Assembly: GCA_034429195.1 (NCBI GenBank)
Contig: DAOUGQ010000016.1
Location: forward strand, 62,001-126,000
DNA: 64,000 bases
From: UBA4782 sp034429195
Lineage (GTDB): Bacteria; Chloroflexota; Anaerolineae; Anaerolineales; Anaerolineaceae
Direction: 5' to 3'
The position numbers were made by a program, and so were the translations under genes. Positions 23,583 through 33,797 of the stretch are shown here, in pieces; the stretch's first letter is position 1; each line of letters starts with the position of its first letter. The notes below the pieces were generated by a model, which saw nothing but the letters and a program-made list of their open reading frames with translations, searched no databases and was not told where the DNA came from.

Positions 23583-24938
23583 ATGAAAAATTACATCATG
23601 AATCGATCTCAACTTCGAAAAACCAAAGCTTTGCTGTACCTTTTCTTAATAATTTCGCTGATTCTGGTTGCAACACCGGCAAAAGCTCAGAATTCGAGTA
23701 ACCCTGAAGTAGCAGTGTTAACCGCAGAAACATCTGTCACACCAGTGCTTGCAACATACATTGAACGCGGCATAAAAATCGCAGAAGGGGATAATGCCAA
23801 GCTGGTGGTAATTGCGTTAAATACTCCTGGCGGTAGCGTTGATTCGATGAATGAAATAGTTCAGCAAATTCGCAACAGTAGTGTACCAGTGGTTGTATAT
23901 GTTACTCCTTCCAATGGTATGGCAGCCAGCGCAGGGGCGATTATCACCCTTGCAGGACATATCTCTGCGATGGCACCTGAAACTACTATTGGTGCAGCCA
24001 GCCCGGTTGGTAGCCAGGGAGAAGATATAGGCACAACGATGGAAACCAAAGTAAAGGAGATTCTGAAAGCCTCTGTTCGTAACCTGACCATCAATCGGAA
24101 TGAAGAAGCTCGTAAGCTCGCAGAAGAAATGATCGAATCTGCCCGTGCAGTTACAGTTGACGAAGCGATCGAAATTGGGTTGGTTGATATCAAAGCTACA
24201 GATTTAAACGATCTGTTATATCAACTCAATGGTAGAACGGTCAATGTGAATGGCACTTCTATTACATTGAACATGCGCGGTGCCACGATCAAAACAGTCG
24301 CAAACACATTTATCGAACAAGTGCTTGATCTGCTTATTAATCCAAACCTTGTTTTCATCCTGCTCTCTATTGGAATTCAAGCAGTACTGATCGAACTTTC
24401 CAGCCCGGGAGGTTGGGTTGCTGGTTTTATTGGTGTGGTCTGTATTTTACTGGCGATCTATGGGATTGGAATTCTTCCGGTGAACTGGTTTGGTATCATT
24501 TTTATGATCGTTGCTTTTGTGTTATTTATCATTGATATAAAGGCTCCAACGCATGGTGCGTTGACGATTGCTGGTGTGGTTTCCTTTATAACAGGGGCAC
24601 TGGTGCTATTCAATACGATCCGCCTGCCTGGAGTACCTCCAATTTCTGTTCCTCTAGTCATTGGCACTGGTATCTTTATTGGGGCGACTTTCCTCGTCAT
24701 CATTAGGGTCGCCATACGAGCTCAACATGCACCTGTAAGAATTGGAAGTGAAACCCTGCCTGGAAAATCTGGTGTTGTAAAAACAGCACTCGCTCCAAAC
24801 GGCAATGTACAGGTCGGTGGTGAGTTATGGGGCGCTACTCTGGCTGAAGGAGAAACAGAAATATTGCCAGGCGAAGAGATTGAGGTTATCAGATTAGATG
24901 GGTTACGATTAGTCGTTAGGAAAAAACAGAAGCATTAA
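23583..24938 (+). CDS. NfeD-family membrane-bound ClpP-class serine protease
   Basis: 451 residues; ATG 23583 preferred (GAGTGG upstream), with in-frame ATGs at 23556 and 23598. Signal segment (15-35), then an SppA/ClpP-like domain (about 42-215) with LNTPGGSVDSM and the catalytic serine Ser116 in NGMAASAGAIITLAG. Four to five membrane helices (about 250-375) and a C-terminal OB-fold NfeD domain (about 385-450, LPGKSGVVKTALAPNGNVQVGGELW). The archaeal homologue 1510 cleaves stomatin-type membrane proteins. No stomatin gene is adjacent, which is usual for this long form only in part. Confidence 0.9.
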   Translation: MKNYIMNRSQLRKTKALLYLFLIISLILVATPAKAQNSSNPEVAVLTAETSVTPVLATYIERGIKIAEGDNAKLVVIALNTPGGSVDSMNEIVQQIRNSSVPVVVYVTPSNGMAASAGAIITLAGHISAMAPETTIGAASPVGSQGEDIGTTMETKVKEILKASVRNLTINRNEEARKLAEEMIESARAVTVDEAIEIGLVDIKATDLNDLLYQLNGRTVNVNGTSITLNMRGATIKTVANTFIEQVLDLLINPNLVFILLSIGIQAVLIELSSPGGWVAGFIGVVCILLAIYGIGILPVNWFGIIFMIVAFVLFIIDIKAPTHGALTIAGVVSFITGALVLFNTIRLPGVPPISVPLVIGTGIFIGATFLVIIRVAIRAQHAPVRIGSETLPGKSGVVKTALAPNGNVQVGGELWGATLAEGETEILPGEEIEVIRLDGLRLVVRKKQKH

Positions 24939-25465
24939 GCCCGCCAAAAACCTCGTCGAATAGGACGTACATCTTCTGCGGTAACAAATGCTTCGGGGTC
25001 GGATTCACGAACGATTACTTCAACTTTATCGACATCACGTCGGTAGACATTCACCAGAAGTACTGATACCATGCCGCTTTTCCCACGAGCTGGTATATCG
25101 GTAACACCAAAACCGCTGGATCGAAGGTGATCGGCTACGGCATTTCCTCGTGATGGTGAAATGATCGTGAGATGAACATGACCAATCGCCAATCGCTCTT
25201 CGATAAACATTCCTAAAACATTACCTGTTGCAAACCCTGCAGCGTACCCAAGAATTTTTAAGGGGTTTGCCACAATATTATCCAATACTGCTGTGATTGC
25301 AACTACAAAGATTAATGATTGAATAAAGCCAAGAATCCAGGCAAGGGCTTTCTTACCACGAACTACGAACAAGACGCGTATGGTATCCATAGCCATATCC
25401 GCTACGCGTAAAGCAAAAATTCCTAACGCTGCCAGCCAGGCAGCTGGACTGAGTAAAAATTCCAT
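24935..25465 (-). CDS. DUF2179 / UPF0316 membrane protein
   Basis: 176 residues. Three membrane helices (about 6-85) include ALRVADMAMDTIRVLFVVRG, typical of the UPF0316 group, followed by a cytoplasmic DUF2179 domain (about 95-165; GNAVADHLRSSGFGVTDIPARGK, REEDP-like ESDPEAFVT). Function is unknown; DUF2179 domains are suspected ligand sensors. It overlaps the NfeD-type gene by 4 bp tail to tail and lies 24 bp behind glgP, so it may share the glgP transcript. Confidence 0.85.
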   Translation of the reverse strand: MEFLLSPAAWLAALGIFALRVADMAMDTIRVLFVVRGKKALAWILGFIQSLIFVVAITAVLDNIVANPLKILGYAAGFATGNVLGMFIEERLAIGHVHLTIISPSRGNAVADHLRSSGFGVTDIPARGKSGMVSVLLVNVYRRDVDKVEVIVRESDPEAFVTAEDVRPIRRGFWRA

Positions 25466-25489
25466 TTTTTCTCCGAAAAGATAATTTTA

Positions 25490-27646
25490 TTACATATCAG
25501 ATTGCATAGCAGGTAGATACATTTGTTGCATATATTCTTTGACCATGCGTTGTGTGCAAAATTGGGGTGCAAGCGTGCGTATGGATTCTTTGATCATGGC
25601 AATCCATTCAACAGGAAGAGAGTCTGATGTGCGATTGTGATAGAACATCGGGATAATTTCATTTTCTAGAGTGTCGTACAGCGAAGCCGAGTCGATCTCA
25701 TCCTGTTGTTTTGGATCAGAATAATCTTTGTCATCTCCAATAGCCCATCCGTTACGTCCATTGTAAGCTTCACGCCACCAGCCATCTAATACAGAGAAAT
25801 GAAGCACTCCATTGAGTACAGCTTTCATTCCTGACGTGCCAGATGCTTCGTTGGGGCGTCTGGGGGTGTTCAACCAGACGTCAACTCCCTGAACAAGGTA
25901 GCGAGCTACATTCATGTCATAATCTTCCAGAAAAACCAACCGTCCGGCTGTTTTAGAATCTTTTACCGAGCGATAGACCTCCTGGATGATCAACTTCCCA
26001 GGTTCATCGGCAGGATGAGCTTTCCCTGCGAAAATGATCTGTACTGGCATAGAGGGATCATTAATGATCTTCAGCAATCGTTCAAAATCATGAAGAATGA
26101 GATCGGCGCGTTTATATGTTGCAAACCGGCGGGCAAATCCAATCGTCAATGCGTAGGGTTCAAGTAAAACACCACTGGCAACCACCTGTACTGGCGTCAC
26201 TCCACCGGTAGACCAACTTTGACGGGCGCGCTCATTAGCAAACAGAGTTAATTTACGTTTTAAATGATTGCGAACAGCCCATAATTCACCATCCGGGATG
26301 TTCTCTACTCGTGCCCAGGTATCCATATCATCCAGGTGATGAATCCAATCAGTACCCAGATGGCGGTTGAACAATAATCCCATGCGTCGAGCAATCCAAC
26401 TTCCCGTATGGATGCCATTGGTGATATGCGTAATCGGGACATCCTCTGTGCTACGATCTGGCCAGAGGAAATTCCACATTTTACGAGAAACCTCTCCATG
26501 CAATTCCGAGACCGCATTTCTTCCATCAGAATGCTTAAGAGCCAAAACTGGCATGGAGAACATATCTCCCCAGCTTTGAGGTTGACGACCAAGATCGATG
26601 AATTGGTCGAAATTCAACCCTAATCCCTGGGCGATGCCGCTGCTGTATTTTTCCATAAGCCAAAGCGGGAATTGGTCGTTTCCAGCTGGAACAGGGGTAT
26701 GGGTTGTAAATACATTCATGTTGCGAGTTTTGGCGATCGCTTCGTCAAAGCTTAACCCTTTTTGTACCAACTCGTGAGCGCGTTCTAAAATTAAGAATGC
26801 AGAATGACCTTCATTCATATGCCATACGTTAGGATCATAACCCAACTGGCGTAACGCTTTTACACCACCAATTCCCAACATAATTTCCTGGCTTATGCGT
26901 GTTTCGAGGTCATTGGAATAAAGTTTAGCGTTCAACTGCCGGTCAGCAGGATTATTTTCTTCCAGATTGGTGTCAAGGAGATAGAGAGGAATCCGCCCTA
27001 CTTGAACAAGCCAGATGCGGGCTGTTACACTTCTCTCAGGTAGATCAACAGAGATCGTTAAAGGTTTCCCATCTGGTGTAAGAATTGGAAGGATTGGTTT
27101 TTCCTTGAAATCGATGTACGCGTTGCGAGTTTCCTGCCAGCCATCCTCAGTAATCCTCTGTGTGAAATATCCCTGGTTATAGACAAAACCCACTGCTTCC
27201 AGTGGCAATCCCAGGTCGCTGGCTTCTTTTAAATGGTCACCTGAAAGCACTCCCAGTCCACCGGCATATACCGGCAGACATTCATGAAGGCCAAATTCAA
27301 AAGAAAAGTATGCAATATTTTTCTTTGTATACTCGGGATAGGTACGTGAGAACCACGTATCTTTTGTGGAGAGATGTTCGTCGAACGCATGGAAAACGCG
27401 ATCATACATCTCTAGATAATATCGATCATTCAAGACAGCGTTAATCGCCGGACGGCTGACATTATGTAAAAAAGCAACCGGGTTATGATAAACCTTTTCC
27501 CAAAAAGTACGATCAATGAATCTATAAAGCAATTGCGCTTCGGGATTCCAGACCCACCAAAGATTGTAAGCCAATTCACCAAGCCGGTTGATCCGTTTTG
27601 GTAAATTGAAGTGATTGGGTAGTTTAACAGTATAGGTCGAACCCAT
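25490..27646 (-). CDS. glgP: alpha-glucan (glycogen/maltodextrin) phosphorylase, short type
   Basis: 718 residues from ATG 27646, chosen for its AGGAG site; a longer frame to 27724 crosses the divergent promoter. The N-terminal DUF3417-like part (NRLGELAYNLWWVWNPEA) is followed by the phosphorylase core: AYFSFEFGLHECLPVYAGGLGVLSGDH, NEGHSAFL, and the pyridoxal-phosphate lysine Lys608 in NEASGTSGMKAVLNG. It releases glucose-1-phosphate from alpha-1,4-glucans. Length and sequence fit the TIGR02094-type enzymes of thermophiles and Chloroflexota rather than E. coli GlgP. Confidence 0.94.
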   Translation of the reverse strand: MGSTYTVKLPNHFNLPKRINRLGELAYNLWWVWNPEAQLLYRFIDRTFWEKVYHNPVAFLHNVSRPAINAVLNDRYYLEMYDRVFHAFDEHLSTKDTWFSRTYPEYTKKNIAYFSFEFGLHECLPVYAGGLGVLSGDHLKEASDLGLPLEAVGFVYNQGYFTQRITEDGWQETRNAYIDFKEKPILPILTPDGKPLTISVDLPERSVTARIWLVQVGRIPLYLLDTNLEENNPADRQLNAKLYSNDLETRISQEIMLGIGGVKALRQLGYDPNVWHMNEGHSAFLILERAHELVQKGLSFDEAIAKTRNMNVFTTHTPVPAGNDQFPLWLMEKYSSGIAQGLGLNFDQFIDLGRQPQSWGDMFSMPVLALKHSDGRNAVSELHGEVSRKMWNFLWPDRSTEDVPITHITNGIHTGSWIARRMGLLFNRHLGTDWIHHLDDMDTWARVENIPDGELWAVRNHLKRKLTLFANERARQSWSTGGVTPVQVVASGVLLEPYALTIGFARRFATYKRADLILHDFERLLKIINDPSMPVQIIFAGKAHPADEPGKLIIQEVYRSVKDSKTAGRLVFLEDYDMNVARYLVQGVDVWLNTPRRPNEASGTSGMKAVLNGVLHFSVLDGWWREAYNGRNGWAIGDDKDYSDPKQQDEIDSASLYDTLENEIIPMFYHNRTSDSLPVEWIAMIKESIRTLAPQFCTQRMVKEYMQQMYLPAMQSDM

Positions 27647-27688
27647 GCTTGCTCCTGAAGGTAATTTACAGTTGATCAGACATACAAA

Positions 27689-27725
27689 ATTATACCATCT
27701 GCAGGTCATAACCTTGCGGTACAAT
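27689..27725. promoter_or_regulatory. divergent promoter pair between glgP and the 27733 gene
   Basis: On the minus strand TGGTATAAT (extended -10, hexamer 27694-27689) faces glgP. On the plus strand TACAAT (27720-27725) ends 7 nt before the ATG at 27733, which lacks a ribosome site, implying a leaderless transcript. The two overlap within 86 bp. Neither has a good -35. Confidence 0.45.
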
Positions 27726-27732
27726 ATTATTC

Positions 27733-29280
27733 ATGAAAAATTTTCTTCGATTGATAGTTTCCCTAGCGTCAGGGGGTATTGTGGGCGCAGGGATTGCTTT
27801 CCTATTTCCTATAGGTAAGTTTTGGATCAGCTGGTTGAGCAGTACTGTTCTGTTGATTGCCGCTATGGTTATCCTATATTCTATCTGGAAATGGCTTGGA
27901 AAAATCAAAACTGTAGGATGGATGATCATTGTTGCTTTTTGTTTGCGGTTGATTGTAGGTTTGGGTATAAGCTATGTTTTACCCTCCTGGGGATGGGATG
28001 AACCTGCACAAAAAGCTGGTTACCTCTTCTATGATGCTTTTCGGCGTGATGGTCAAGCATGGGAGCTGGCACAATCAGGTGAGTCAATCTTGAACCAACC
28101 GCGAGAAGAATTGTACACAGATCAGTATGGGGGAATGTTGGCGATCAGTGCAATGATCTACCGAAGTTTGAGCCCTGAAGCTCACCGTCCTTATCTTATA
28201 ATCATTTTCTGTGCTTTTTTCTTTGCCCTGGGAATTCCTTTCTTCTATCAAGCAGTTCATCACCGGTGGGATGAAAAGTTGGCAAAACTGGCTACCTGGT
28301 GTCTGATCCTGTACCCTGATGGCATCCTGTATACCAGCTCGCAAATGCGTGAACCCATCATACTTGGATTGAGCATGATCGCTTTCTGGGCGATCATGAC
28401 CTGGACGAACAAGAAGCGTTGGATTTTGATCGTTTTGTTTGTGACAATGGCATTCATGGCAGTGGTTTCTTCTCGCATTGCCATTACTGTTCTTTTGTTC
28501 TTATTGGCTATTTTCTTCCTGGATCGAATGGATTCCATCCCTGTAAGGTTAAAGAAGGCTTCCTGGATGTTCTTTGTGGTGGTGTTTATTGTGATGCTTA
28601 TTGGAAGTTGGGCATGGTTGCGATCTTCTGCAGGATGGGATATGCTGGTAACCGAAACTGGTTCGGGTTGGGTAACAAAGGTCATTGAAGAAATTGGCAC
28701 ACAATTCCGGATCCCATTCCTGACGGTGTATGGTATTGCCCAACCGGTATTACCTGCTACTATTGCTGAACCAACACTACCATTCTGGAAAGCCATAAAT
28801 ATTGCCCGTGCAAGCGGCTGGTATCTGTTGGCACCGCTTTTGATCTACGCTGTCTTTTCACTGTTTAAACAGAAACAGCCTGCTGAACGCCGTATCTGGG
28901 TGTGGATGGTGTTATTCTCATTGTTTTGGGTTGTTATTTCTTCTGCCAGAGCGGGGGGGGATCAATGGGATAACCCACGTTATCGGGCAAATATGTTACC
29001 CTGGCTGATTTTGGTGGCAAGTTGGGCGATTCAGCAGGCGATCATTCATCGAGACGCCTGGTTACCTCGCTGGTTACTGGTCGAAGCAGTGTTTCTGGGT
29101 TTCTTTACCAACTGGTATTTCAGCCGGTATTTTCTGACCTGGAAACGGTTATTCTTCTGGCAGATGGTCGCCTGGATCGTTGGGTTGAGTGTATTGATCC
29201 TGGTAAGCGGTTTTGTTTATGATCGTTGGGTTAAACCGAAGTTGCTAAAAAAGGAAAACACGAATAACGATACTGCTTAG
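27733..29280 (+). CDS. multi-pass membrane protein, glycosyltransferase-C-like
   Basis: 515 residues with about 11-12 hydrophobic helices. The first periplasmic loop (about 75-140) carries acidic residues (WGWDEPAQKAGYLFYDAF, later TDQYGGMLAISAMIY), a pattern seen in GT-C glycosyltransferases such as ArnT/PMT-type enzymes that use lipid-linked sugars; the exact family cannot be named. It begins a five-gene cluster with another large membrane protein, a GT2 and a GT4, so a role in surface glycan or glycolipid assembly is likely. Confidence 0.75.
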   Translation: MKNFLRLIVSLASGGIVGAGIAFLFPIGKFWISWLSSTVLLIAAMVILYSIWKWLGKIKTVGWMIIVAFCLRLIVGLGISYVLPSWGWDEPAQKAGYLFYDAFRRDGQAWELAQSGESILNQPREELYTDQYGGMLAISAMIYRSLSPEAHRPYLIIIFCAFFFALGIPFFYQAVHHRWDEKLAKLATWCLILYPDGILYTSSQMREPIILGLSMIAFWAIMTWTNKKRWILIVLFVTMAFMAVVSSRIAITVLLFLLAIFFLDRMDSIPVRLKKASWMFFVVVFIVMLIGSWAWLRSSAGWDMLVTETGSGWVTKVIEEIGTQFRIPFLTVYGIAQPVLPATIAEPTLPFWKAINIARASGWYLLAPLLIYAVFSLFKQKQPAERRIWVWMVLFSLFWVVISSARAGGDQWDNPRYRANMLPWLILVASWAIQQAIIHRDAWLPRWLLVEAVFLGFFTNWYFSRYFLTWKRLFFWQMVAWIVGLSVLILVSGFVYDRWVKPKLLKKENTNNDTA

Positions 29281-29300
29281 ATAAGGGATGATCAATAACT

Positions 29301-31364
29301 ATGTACTGGTTCCGTGAAAGCATCCTGTTCTTTATCCCCTGGCTTTTGATCATGGGAATCACCACCCTTGGTGGCTGGATGATCATCAGTCGTGCATTCA
29401 ATCTTGAATCGAAGTTTCGTCTTCTCATTGGAATGGGTTTTGGGTTAGGCCTTTACCTTTTCCTGGCCAATCTGTGTGGATATGTATTCCCAGCAAAAGT
29501 TGCTTTCACGCTTCCCGCTTTCCTGATTTTTATTCTTGGTTTTACCCTTGTTTTCAAAAGGCGAAAATTACAGGTGGAATGGAAAGACTTGAATCAGTGG
29601 AAGATCCTGACATTTGCAACGGTCATGGTGATCTTTTCTACACGAATCGAGCAGGGACTTGCCATTTCGGACGATCCAAAAAACCTGACATTGATTTCGC
29701 AACTGGCGGTCGGTAATATCCCCCCCCATCATTACCTGGATGCAACTCGCATCTTTTCTTATCATTATGGCTTTCATCTACTTGGGGCTTCCATGATGAG
29801 CGTTGGTAATGCCATGCCCTGGAGCGCGTTTGACATCAGTAAAGCCATACTCACCACTTATTCATTAATTTTGATTTATTTGCTAGCCAGCCGGTATATC
29901 AAAGCCCGTTGGGGAGCAATCATCACCACTGCGCTGTATTCAATATTTGGCGGCACTCGATGGCTATTCTATCTGGTTCCGCTGACCATTATTAAACCTC
30001 TGGATAAGCTAATTACATTACAAGGCACATCCGCACTGATGAATGCTTCCTTTACTCAGGCGATTTATCAGACTTGGACTATCGATGGGGGACCTCCTCT
30101 GGGGTACCTCTTTGGTTTCATGAACAGTCTGAATGGCTTTTTCTTCAACTCACATGTGGGTACCGGAACACTGGGCGGAATTTTATTGCTCCTTATCTGG
30201 TTAACCCTTAGCTATTCCAGGTCGTTTGTTTCTTATTTACTATATGTTCCTTTACTGGCGTTATGTGCTCTTTCCACTGAAACATCTTATGGTATGTTCG
30301 CATTTGGTGTGGTTGTAATTGCATTGATCGCGATTATCCGAAAGAAACGTGACAAACGGGTTGAAATGGGTTTGCTTCTGGCGTTGGTGATCTCCATCCC
30401 AATTGTCGCACTGCAGGGAGGAGTTCTAACCAATAGAGCTGCCTCGGTGTTTTCTGGAAATCCGCTGGTTACTGCTACTACTGAAGAAAGCGCGACTGAA
30501 GACAATAGCTCGATGAATATTTCGAATTTTAAATTGATGGGCTTTTCCTTGCGCTGGCCTCCAGCTATTCCCAATGCTCATCTTGGAGCGCTCAGTCTTC
30601 TCAATCCATACACACTTTTGGCAGCATTCCTTGAAATTGGCCCATTTTTATTAGTCATTCCCTGGGTAATCGCTTATTCCTGGAAAAAATATAAAGAAGA
30701 TGACATTTACTGGGGCATTATCACCGTGGGATCGATTTTCGCTTTCCTGGTCCCTATATTTGTTCAATATTATGTAGACAGAGATATTACTAAAATAATT
30801 AGTTTCGCCATTTCAAACTGGAAATTACAGTTTTTAATCTTTCTCTGGGTACCCATTACTGCAATCAATTGGAAGAAGTACATGCAAAAGGCAGTCCAGG
30901 CCTTCGCAATCTTCTCGACTATCCTGGCAGCAATGGGTGGGATTGTGGTAACCATTTCTAATTTTTCTGCAATATCTCAGCCAATCCTCTCGCATCGCAT
31001 CAACAGCCTGGATGCCTATATATCCAGTGATACCTGGAATAAACTGACACCTTCTGCACTCATCTTTGACAGCGCTACATGGCGTGCGTCTGCCCTTACC
31101 GGTTTACAGACAAAATTCGGTACCAACAGTACCGGTACACCAGAATGGAATGAGATCAACAAAGCTGCCACAATCGAAAACCTGACTGCTGCGGGTTATC
31201 AGTATGTGTATATTGATAAAGAATGGTGGTATAACTTGCCTGCCAGCTCACGTGAATCTCTTTCTCAATCCTGTGTTTCGGTGGTAGATGAGTATGTGGA
31301 CGATTGGCCTCTGGACATACCTGATTTTCGGCGATTGATTGATATTTCTGGTTGTGTGAGATAA
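29301..31364 (+). CDS. large multi-pass membrane protein, glycosyltransferase-C-like
   Basis: 687 residues with about 13 predicted helices. The loop after helix 4 has ISDDPKNLTLISQL and HYLDATRIFSYHYGFHLLGA, an acid- and His-containing segment resembling GT-C active-site loops. A soluble C-terminal part (about 575-687) contains HRINSLDAYISSDTW and TPSALIFD, like periplasmic domains in these proteins. No exact family recognised. It lies 20 bp after the 27733 gene and shares its cluster. Confidence 0.72.
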   Translation: MYWFRESILFFIPWLLIMGITTLGGWMIISRAFNLESKFRLLIGMGFGLGLYLFLANLCGYVFPAKVAFTLPAFLIFILGFTLVFKRRKLQVEWKDLNQWKILTFATVMVIFSTRIEQGLAISDDPKNLTLISQLAVGNIPPHHYLDATRIFSYHYGFHLLGASMMSVGNAMPWSAFDISKAILTTYSLILIYLLASRYIKARWGAIITTALYSIFGGTRWLFYLVPLTIIKPLDKLITLQGTSALMNASFTQAIYQTWTIDGGPPLGYLFGFMNSLNGFFFNSHVGTGTLGGILLLLIWLTLSYSRSFVSYLLYVPLLALCALSTETSYGMFAFGVVVIALIAIIRKKRDKRVEMGLLLALVISIPIVALQGGVLTNRAASVFSGNPLVTATTEESATEDNSSMNISNFKLMGFSLRWPPAIPNAHLGALSLLNPYTLLAAFLEIGPFLLVIPWVIAYSWKKYKEDDIYWGIITVGSIFAFLVPIFVQYYVDRDITKIISFAISNWKLQFLIFLWVPITAINWKKYMQKAVQAFAIFSTILAAMGGIVVTISNFSAISQPILSHRINSLDAYISSDTWNKLTPSALIFDSATWRASALTGLQTKFGTNSTGTPEWNEINKAATIENLTAAGYQYVYIDKEWWYNLPASSRESLSQSCVSVVDEYVDDWPLDIPDFRRLIDISGCVR

Positions 31365-31387
31365 TAAGCACATCTTACGGAGTATGC

Positions 31388-32341
31388 ATGAAACTTTCCA
31401 TAGTCGTACCTGTTTACAATGAAGTAGAAAATATACCCCTGTTGCATAAGGCATTGGTCGAAGCGGTCGCGCCTTTGCAGCAATATGCCTGGGAGGTCAT
31501 CCTGGTGGATGACGGCAGCAAAGATGAAAGCCTGCCCGCATTGGAAAAACTGGCTAATGATGACAGGGAGCATGTTCGGGTTGTGGCTTTACGTCGCAAC
31601 TTTGGACAGACTGCTGCTATCGCTGCAGGGATCGATCATGCGGATGGCGATATCATCATCCTGATGGATGCGGATATGCAAAATGACCCGGCAGATATTC
31701 CGATGATGGTGCAGAAGATCGAAGAAGGGTACGACCTGGTAAGTGGTTGGCGAAAACATCGACAGGATGCTTTTATTACCCGTACGCTGCCTTCCAACAT
31801 TGCAAATGGTTTGATCTCCTGGGTCACGGGAGTAAGGCTACATGATTATGGCTGTACCCTGAAAGCCTACCGGCGCGAAGTAATTACAGGTTATCGTCTG
31901 TATGGTGAAATGCACCGTTTTATTCCTGTTTATGCCAATCAGGTAGGTGCAAAGATAATCGAGGTGCCTGTGCACCACCATCCGCGTATTCATGGGAAAG
32001 CCAAATATGGTCTGGAAAGAACTTTTAAAGTAATCCTTGATCTTTTCACAGTGAAATTCCTTAGCAGCTATGCCAATAAACCAATCTACCTGTTTGGTGG
32101 TACGGGTGGAGTGCTCATTCTAGCCAGCCTGCTGGTGCTGCTTTACCTGTTTATTCGACGAGTTTTCTTCCATATTTCTGTCTTTTCATCTCCACTATTC
32201 CAGATGAGCACCATGATCTTGATCTTAGGTTTTCAATCCATTCTCATGGGCTTGATCGCTGAATTGTTGGTACGAACGTATCATGAATCGACTGGCAAGC
32301 CAACCTATACTGTCATGAAGACGATCAATATAAAAGACTGA
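31388..32341 (+). CDS. family 2 glycosyltransferase (dolichyl-phosphate mannosyltransferase/ArnC type)
   Basis: 317 residues from ATG 31388, chosen because the family starts with the KLSIVVPVYNEVENI strand. GT2 domain (1-225): VDDGSKDES, DADMQNDPADI (the DxD region), VSGWRKHRQD and HGKAKYGLERTFKVI; then two membrane helices (about 237-262 and 278-305). Such enzymes move a sugar from a nucleotide donor to a polyprenyl phosphate, feeding the GT-C enzymes, in line with its two neighbours. Confidence 0.92.
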   Translation: MKLSIVVPVYNEVENIPLLHKALVEAVAPLQQYAWEVILVDDGSKDESLPALEKLANDDREHVRVVALRRNFGQTAAIAAGIDHADGDIIILMDADMQNDPADIPMMVQKIEEGYDLVSGWRKHRQDAFITRTLPSNIANGLISWVTGVRLHDYGCTLKAYRREVITGYRLYGEMHRFIPVYANQVGAKIIEVPVHHHPRIHGKAKYGLERTFKVILDLFTVKFLSSYANKPIYLFGGTGGVLILASLLVLLYLFIRRVFFHISVFSSPLFQMSTMILILGFQSILMGLIAELLVRTYHESTGKPTYTVMKTINIKD

Positions 32342-33480
32342 TGCGAATACTTGTTCTGTGTCATGAATATCCGCCCCTGGGTGGCGGTGGTGGAAAAGTT
32401 GCCCAGGATCTCTGCCGTGGTTATATAAAGCATGGACATCAGGTAAAGATCCTCACCGCCCATGCGGGCGATCTGCCATTTGAACAGAATGACGAGGGTG
32501 TGCAGGTCATCCGTCTAAAATCGCTTCGACGACATGCTTTCAAGGCAGATTTGCGGGCAATGGCGGGGTATATATGGGCTGCATACTGGGCAGGATTAAG
32601 AACAATCCGAACATGGAAACCAGATGTGATCCATGTTCATTTTGCAGTTCCGGCAGGGGCAGTGGCTTATGCTTTATCAATGTTTACTGGTGTACCGTAT
32701 GTGTTAACTGCTCATTTGGGTGATGTTCCAGGTGGGGTGCCTGAAAAAACTGGGCGATGGTTCAAGTGGGTATTCCCCTTCACGCCACCTATCTGGAAAA
32801 AAGCCAGCCACATTGTGGCTGTCAGTGAATTCACTCGTCAGCTGGCTATAGCAAAGTACCCGGTTGTCATTGATGTTATTCCCAATGGGGTAGACCTGAA
32901 ACTGTTGGACCCTGGAGAGATCGTTGTTCATGATCCACCTGTGATCGCTTTCGCTGGCAGATTTGTGCCCCAAAAAGACCCGCTACAAATTGTTCGCAGT
33001 CTTGCTGAGGTAGATGATCTTCCGTGGAAGGCGGTATTGATCGGCGATGGTGCGTTGCGCGTAGATATTGAAAAAGAAATTGCCACTTTTCATTTAGAAG
33101 ATAGATTCTCACTACCTGGCTGGTTGACACCTGAGCAGGTTATTGAATGGTTCCGAAAATCAGATATTCTCTTCATGCCTTCGCTTTCTGAAGGGCTGCC
33201 TGTCGTTGGGGTGCAGGCACTTGCAATGGGATTGGCGATGGTGCTCAGTGATGCTGGTGGAAATCCCGCTCTGGTCAGGCAAGATGTCAACGGAAAGCTT
33301 ATTGAAAAAGGACAAAATGCTGAATACAGTCAGGCATTACGGACCTTATTAAGCGACAGGCAAACCCTGTATCAGGCACGGCTTGCAAGCCGAAGCCATG
33401 CCAAAAGTTTTGATCTTGACGCTGTGGTAGAATCCTATGAGAAGATACTTATTCATGCTACACCAGGGAGTCTGAAATGA
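32341..33480 (+). CDS. family 4 glycosyltransferase
   Basis: 379 residues, GT-B fold. N-terminal domain with HEYPPLGGGGGKVAQDL and VHFAVPAGAVAY; C-terminal domain with PNGVDLKLLDPGE, FAGRFVPQKDPLQIV, and the EX7E-like SEGLPVVGVQALAMGLAMVLSD motif. It adds a sugar from a nucleotide donor to a lipid or glycan acceptor. Its start codon overlaps the GT2 stop (TGATG), so it is translationally coupled. Confidence 0.92.
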   Translation: MRILVLCHEYPPLGGGGGKVAQDLCRGYIKHGHQVKILTAHAGDLPFEQNDEGVQVIRLKSLRRHAFKADLRAMAGYIWAAYWAGLRTIRTWKPDVIHVHFAVPAGAVAYALSMFTGVPYVLTAHLGDVPGGVPEKTGRWFKWVFPFTPPIWKKASHIVAVSEFTRQLAIAKYPVVIDVIPNGVDLKLLDPGEIVVHDPPVIAFAGRFVPQKDPLQIVRSLAEVDDLPWKAVLIGDGALRVDIEKEIATFHLEDRFSLPGWLTPEQVIEWFRKSDILFMPSLSEGLPVVGVQALAMGLAMVLSDAGGNPALVRQDVNGKLIEKGQNAEYSQALRTLLSDRQTLYQARLASRSHAKSFDLDAVVESYEKILIHATPGSLK

Positions 33481-33788
33481 GTTTCTTACAAAATCTCTTC
33501 GGTGGGGGAATGCCCTGCCCATCTGACAGGCGTGCTGAAGTAAACAAGATGTTTGATGATCTGGTGCGTATTGGTCAAAAAGAAGGCTTCCTTTCTGAAC
33601 ACTCAGGCGGAGGGTTTAATACACAATGTCGGAATATTCAGGCAAGGCAAATTGGACAGCGCCTGTACGATATTGGAGGCGTTGAATTAATGGATTATAT
33701 TATGCGCAAGATTAAGCGCCCGCTCGGAAAAGAATTGAGCGCACATTTGGAATACTGCTGGGCAGAAATTGGCACCTGGCTCTCGTAA
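33477..33788 (+). CDS. small conserved-type hypothetical protein
   Basis: 103 residues, overlapping the GT4 stop by 4 bp (ATGA). It starts with an amphipathic MSFLQNLFGGG segment and then is helical, with a conserved-looking CRNIQARQIGQRLYDIGG and a C-terminal LEYCWAEIGTWLS. Three cysteines (14, 51, 94) could be meaningful. No family recognised. Coupling to the glycosyltransferase suggests co-expression, not necessarily a related role. It ends 9 bp from the convergent SRPBCC-PDZ-DinB gene. Confidence 0.75.
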   Translation: MSFLQNLFGGGMPCPSDRRAEVNKMFDDLVRIGQKEGFLSEHSGGGFNTQCRNIQARQIGQRLYDIGGVELMDYIMRKIKRPLGKELSAHLEYCWAEIGTWLS

Positions 33789-33797
33789 AAATTCTTC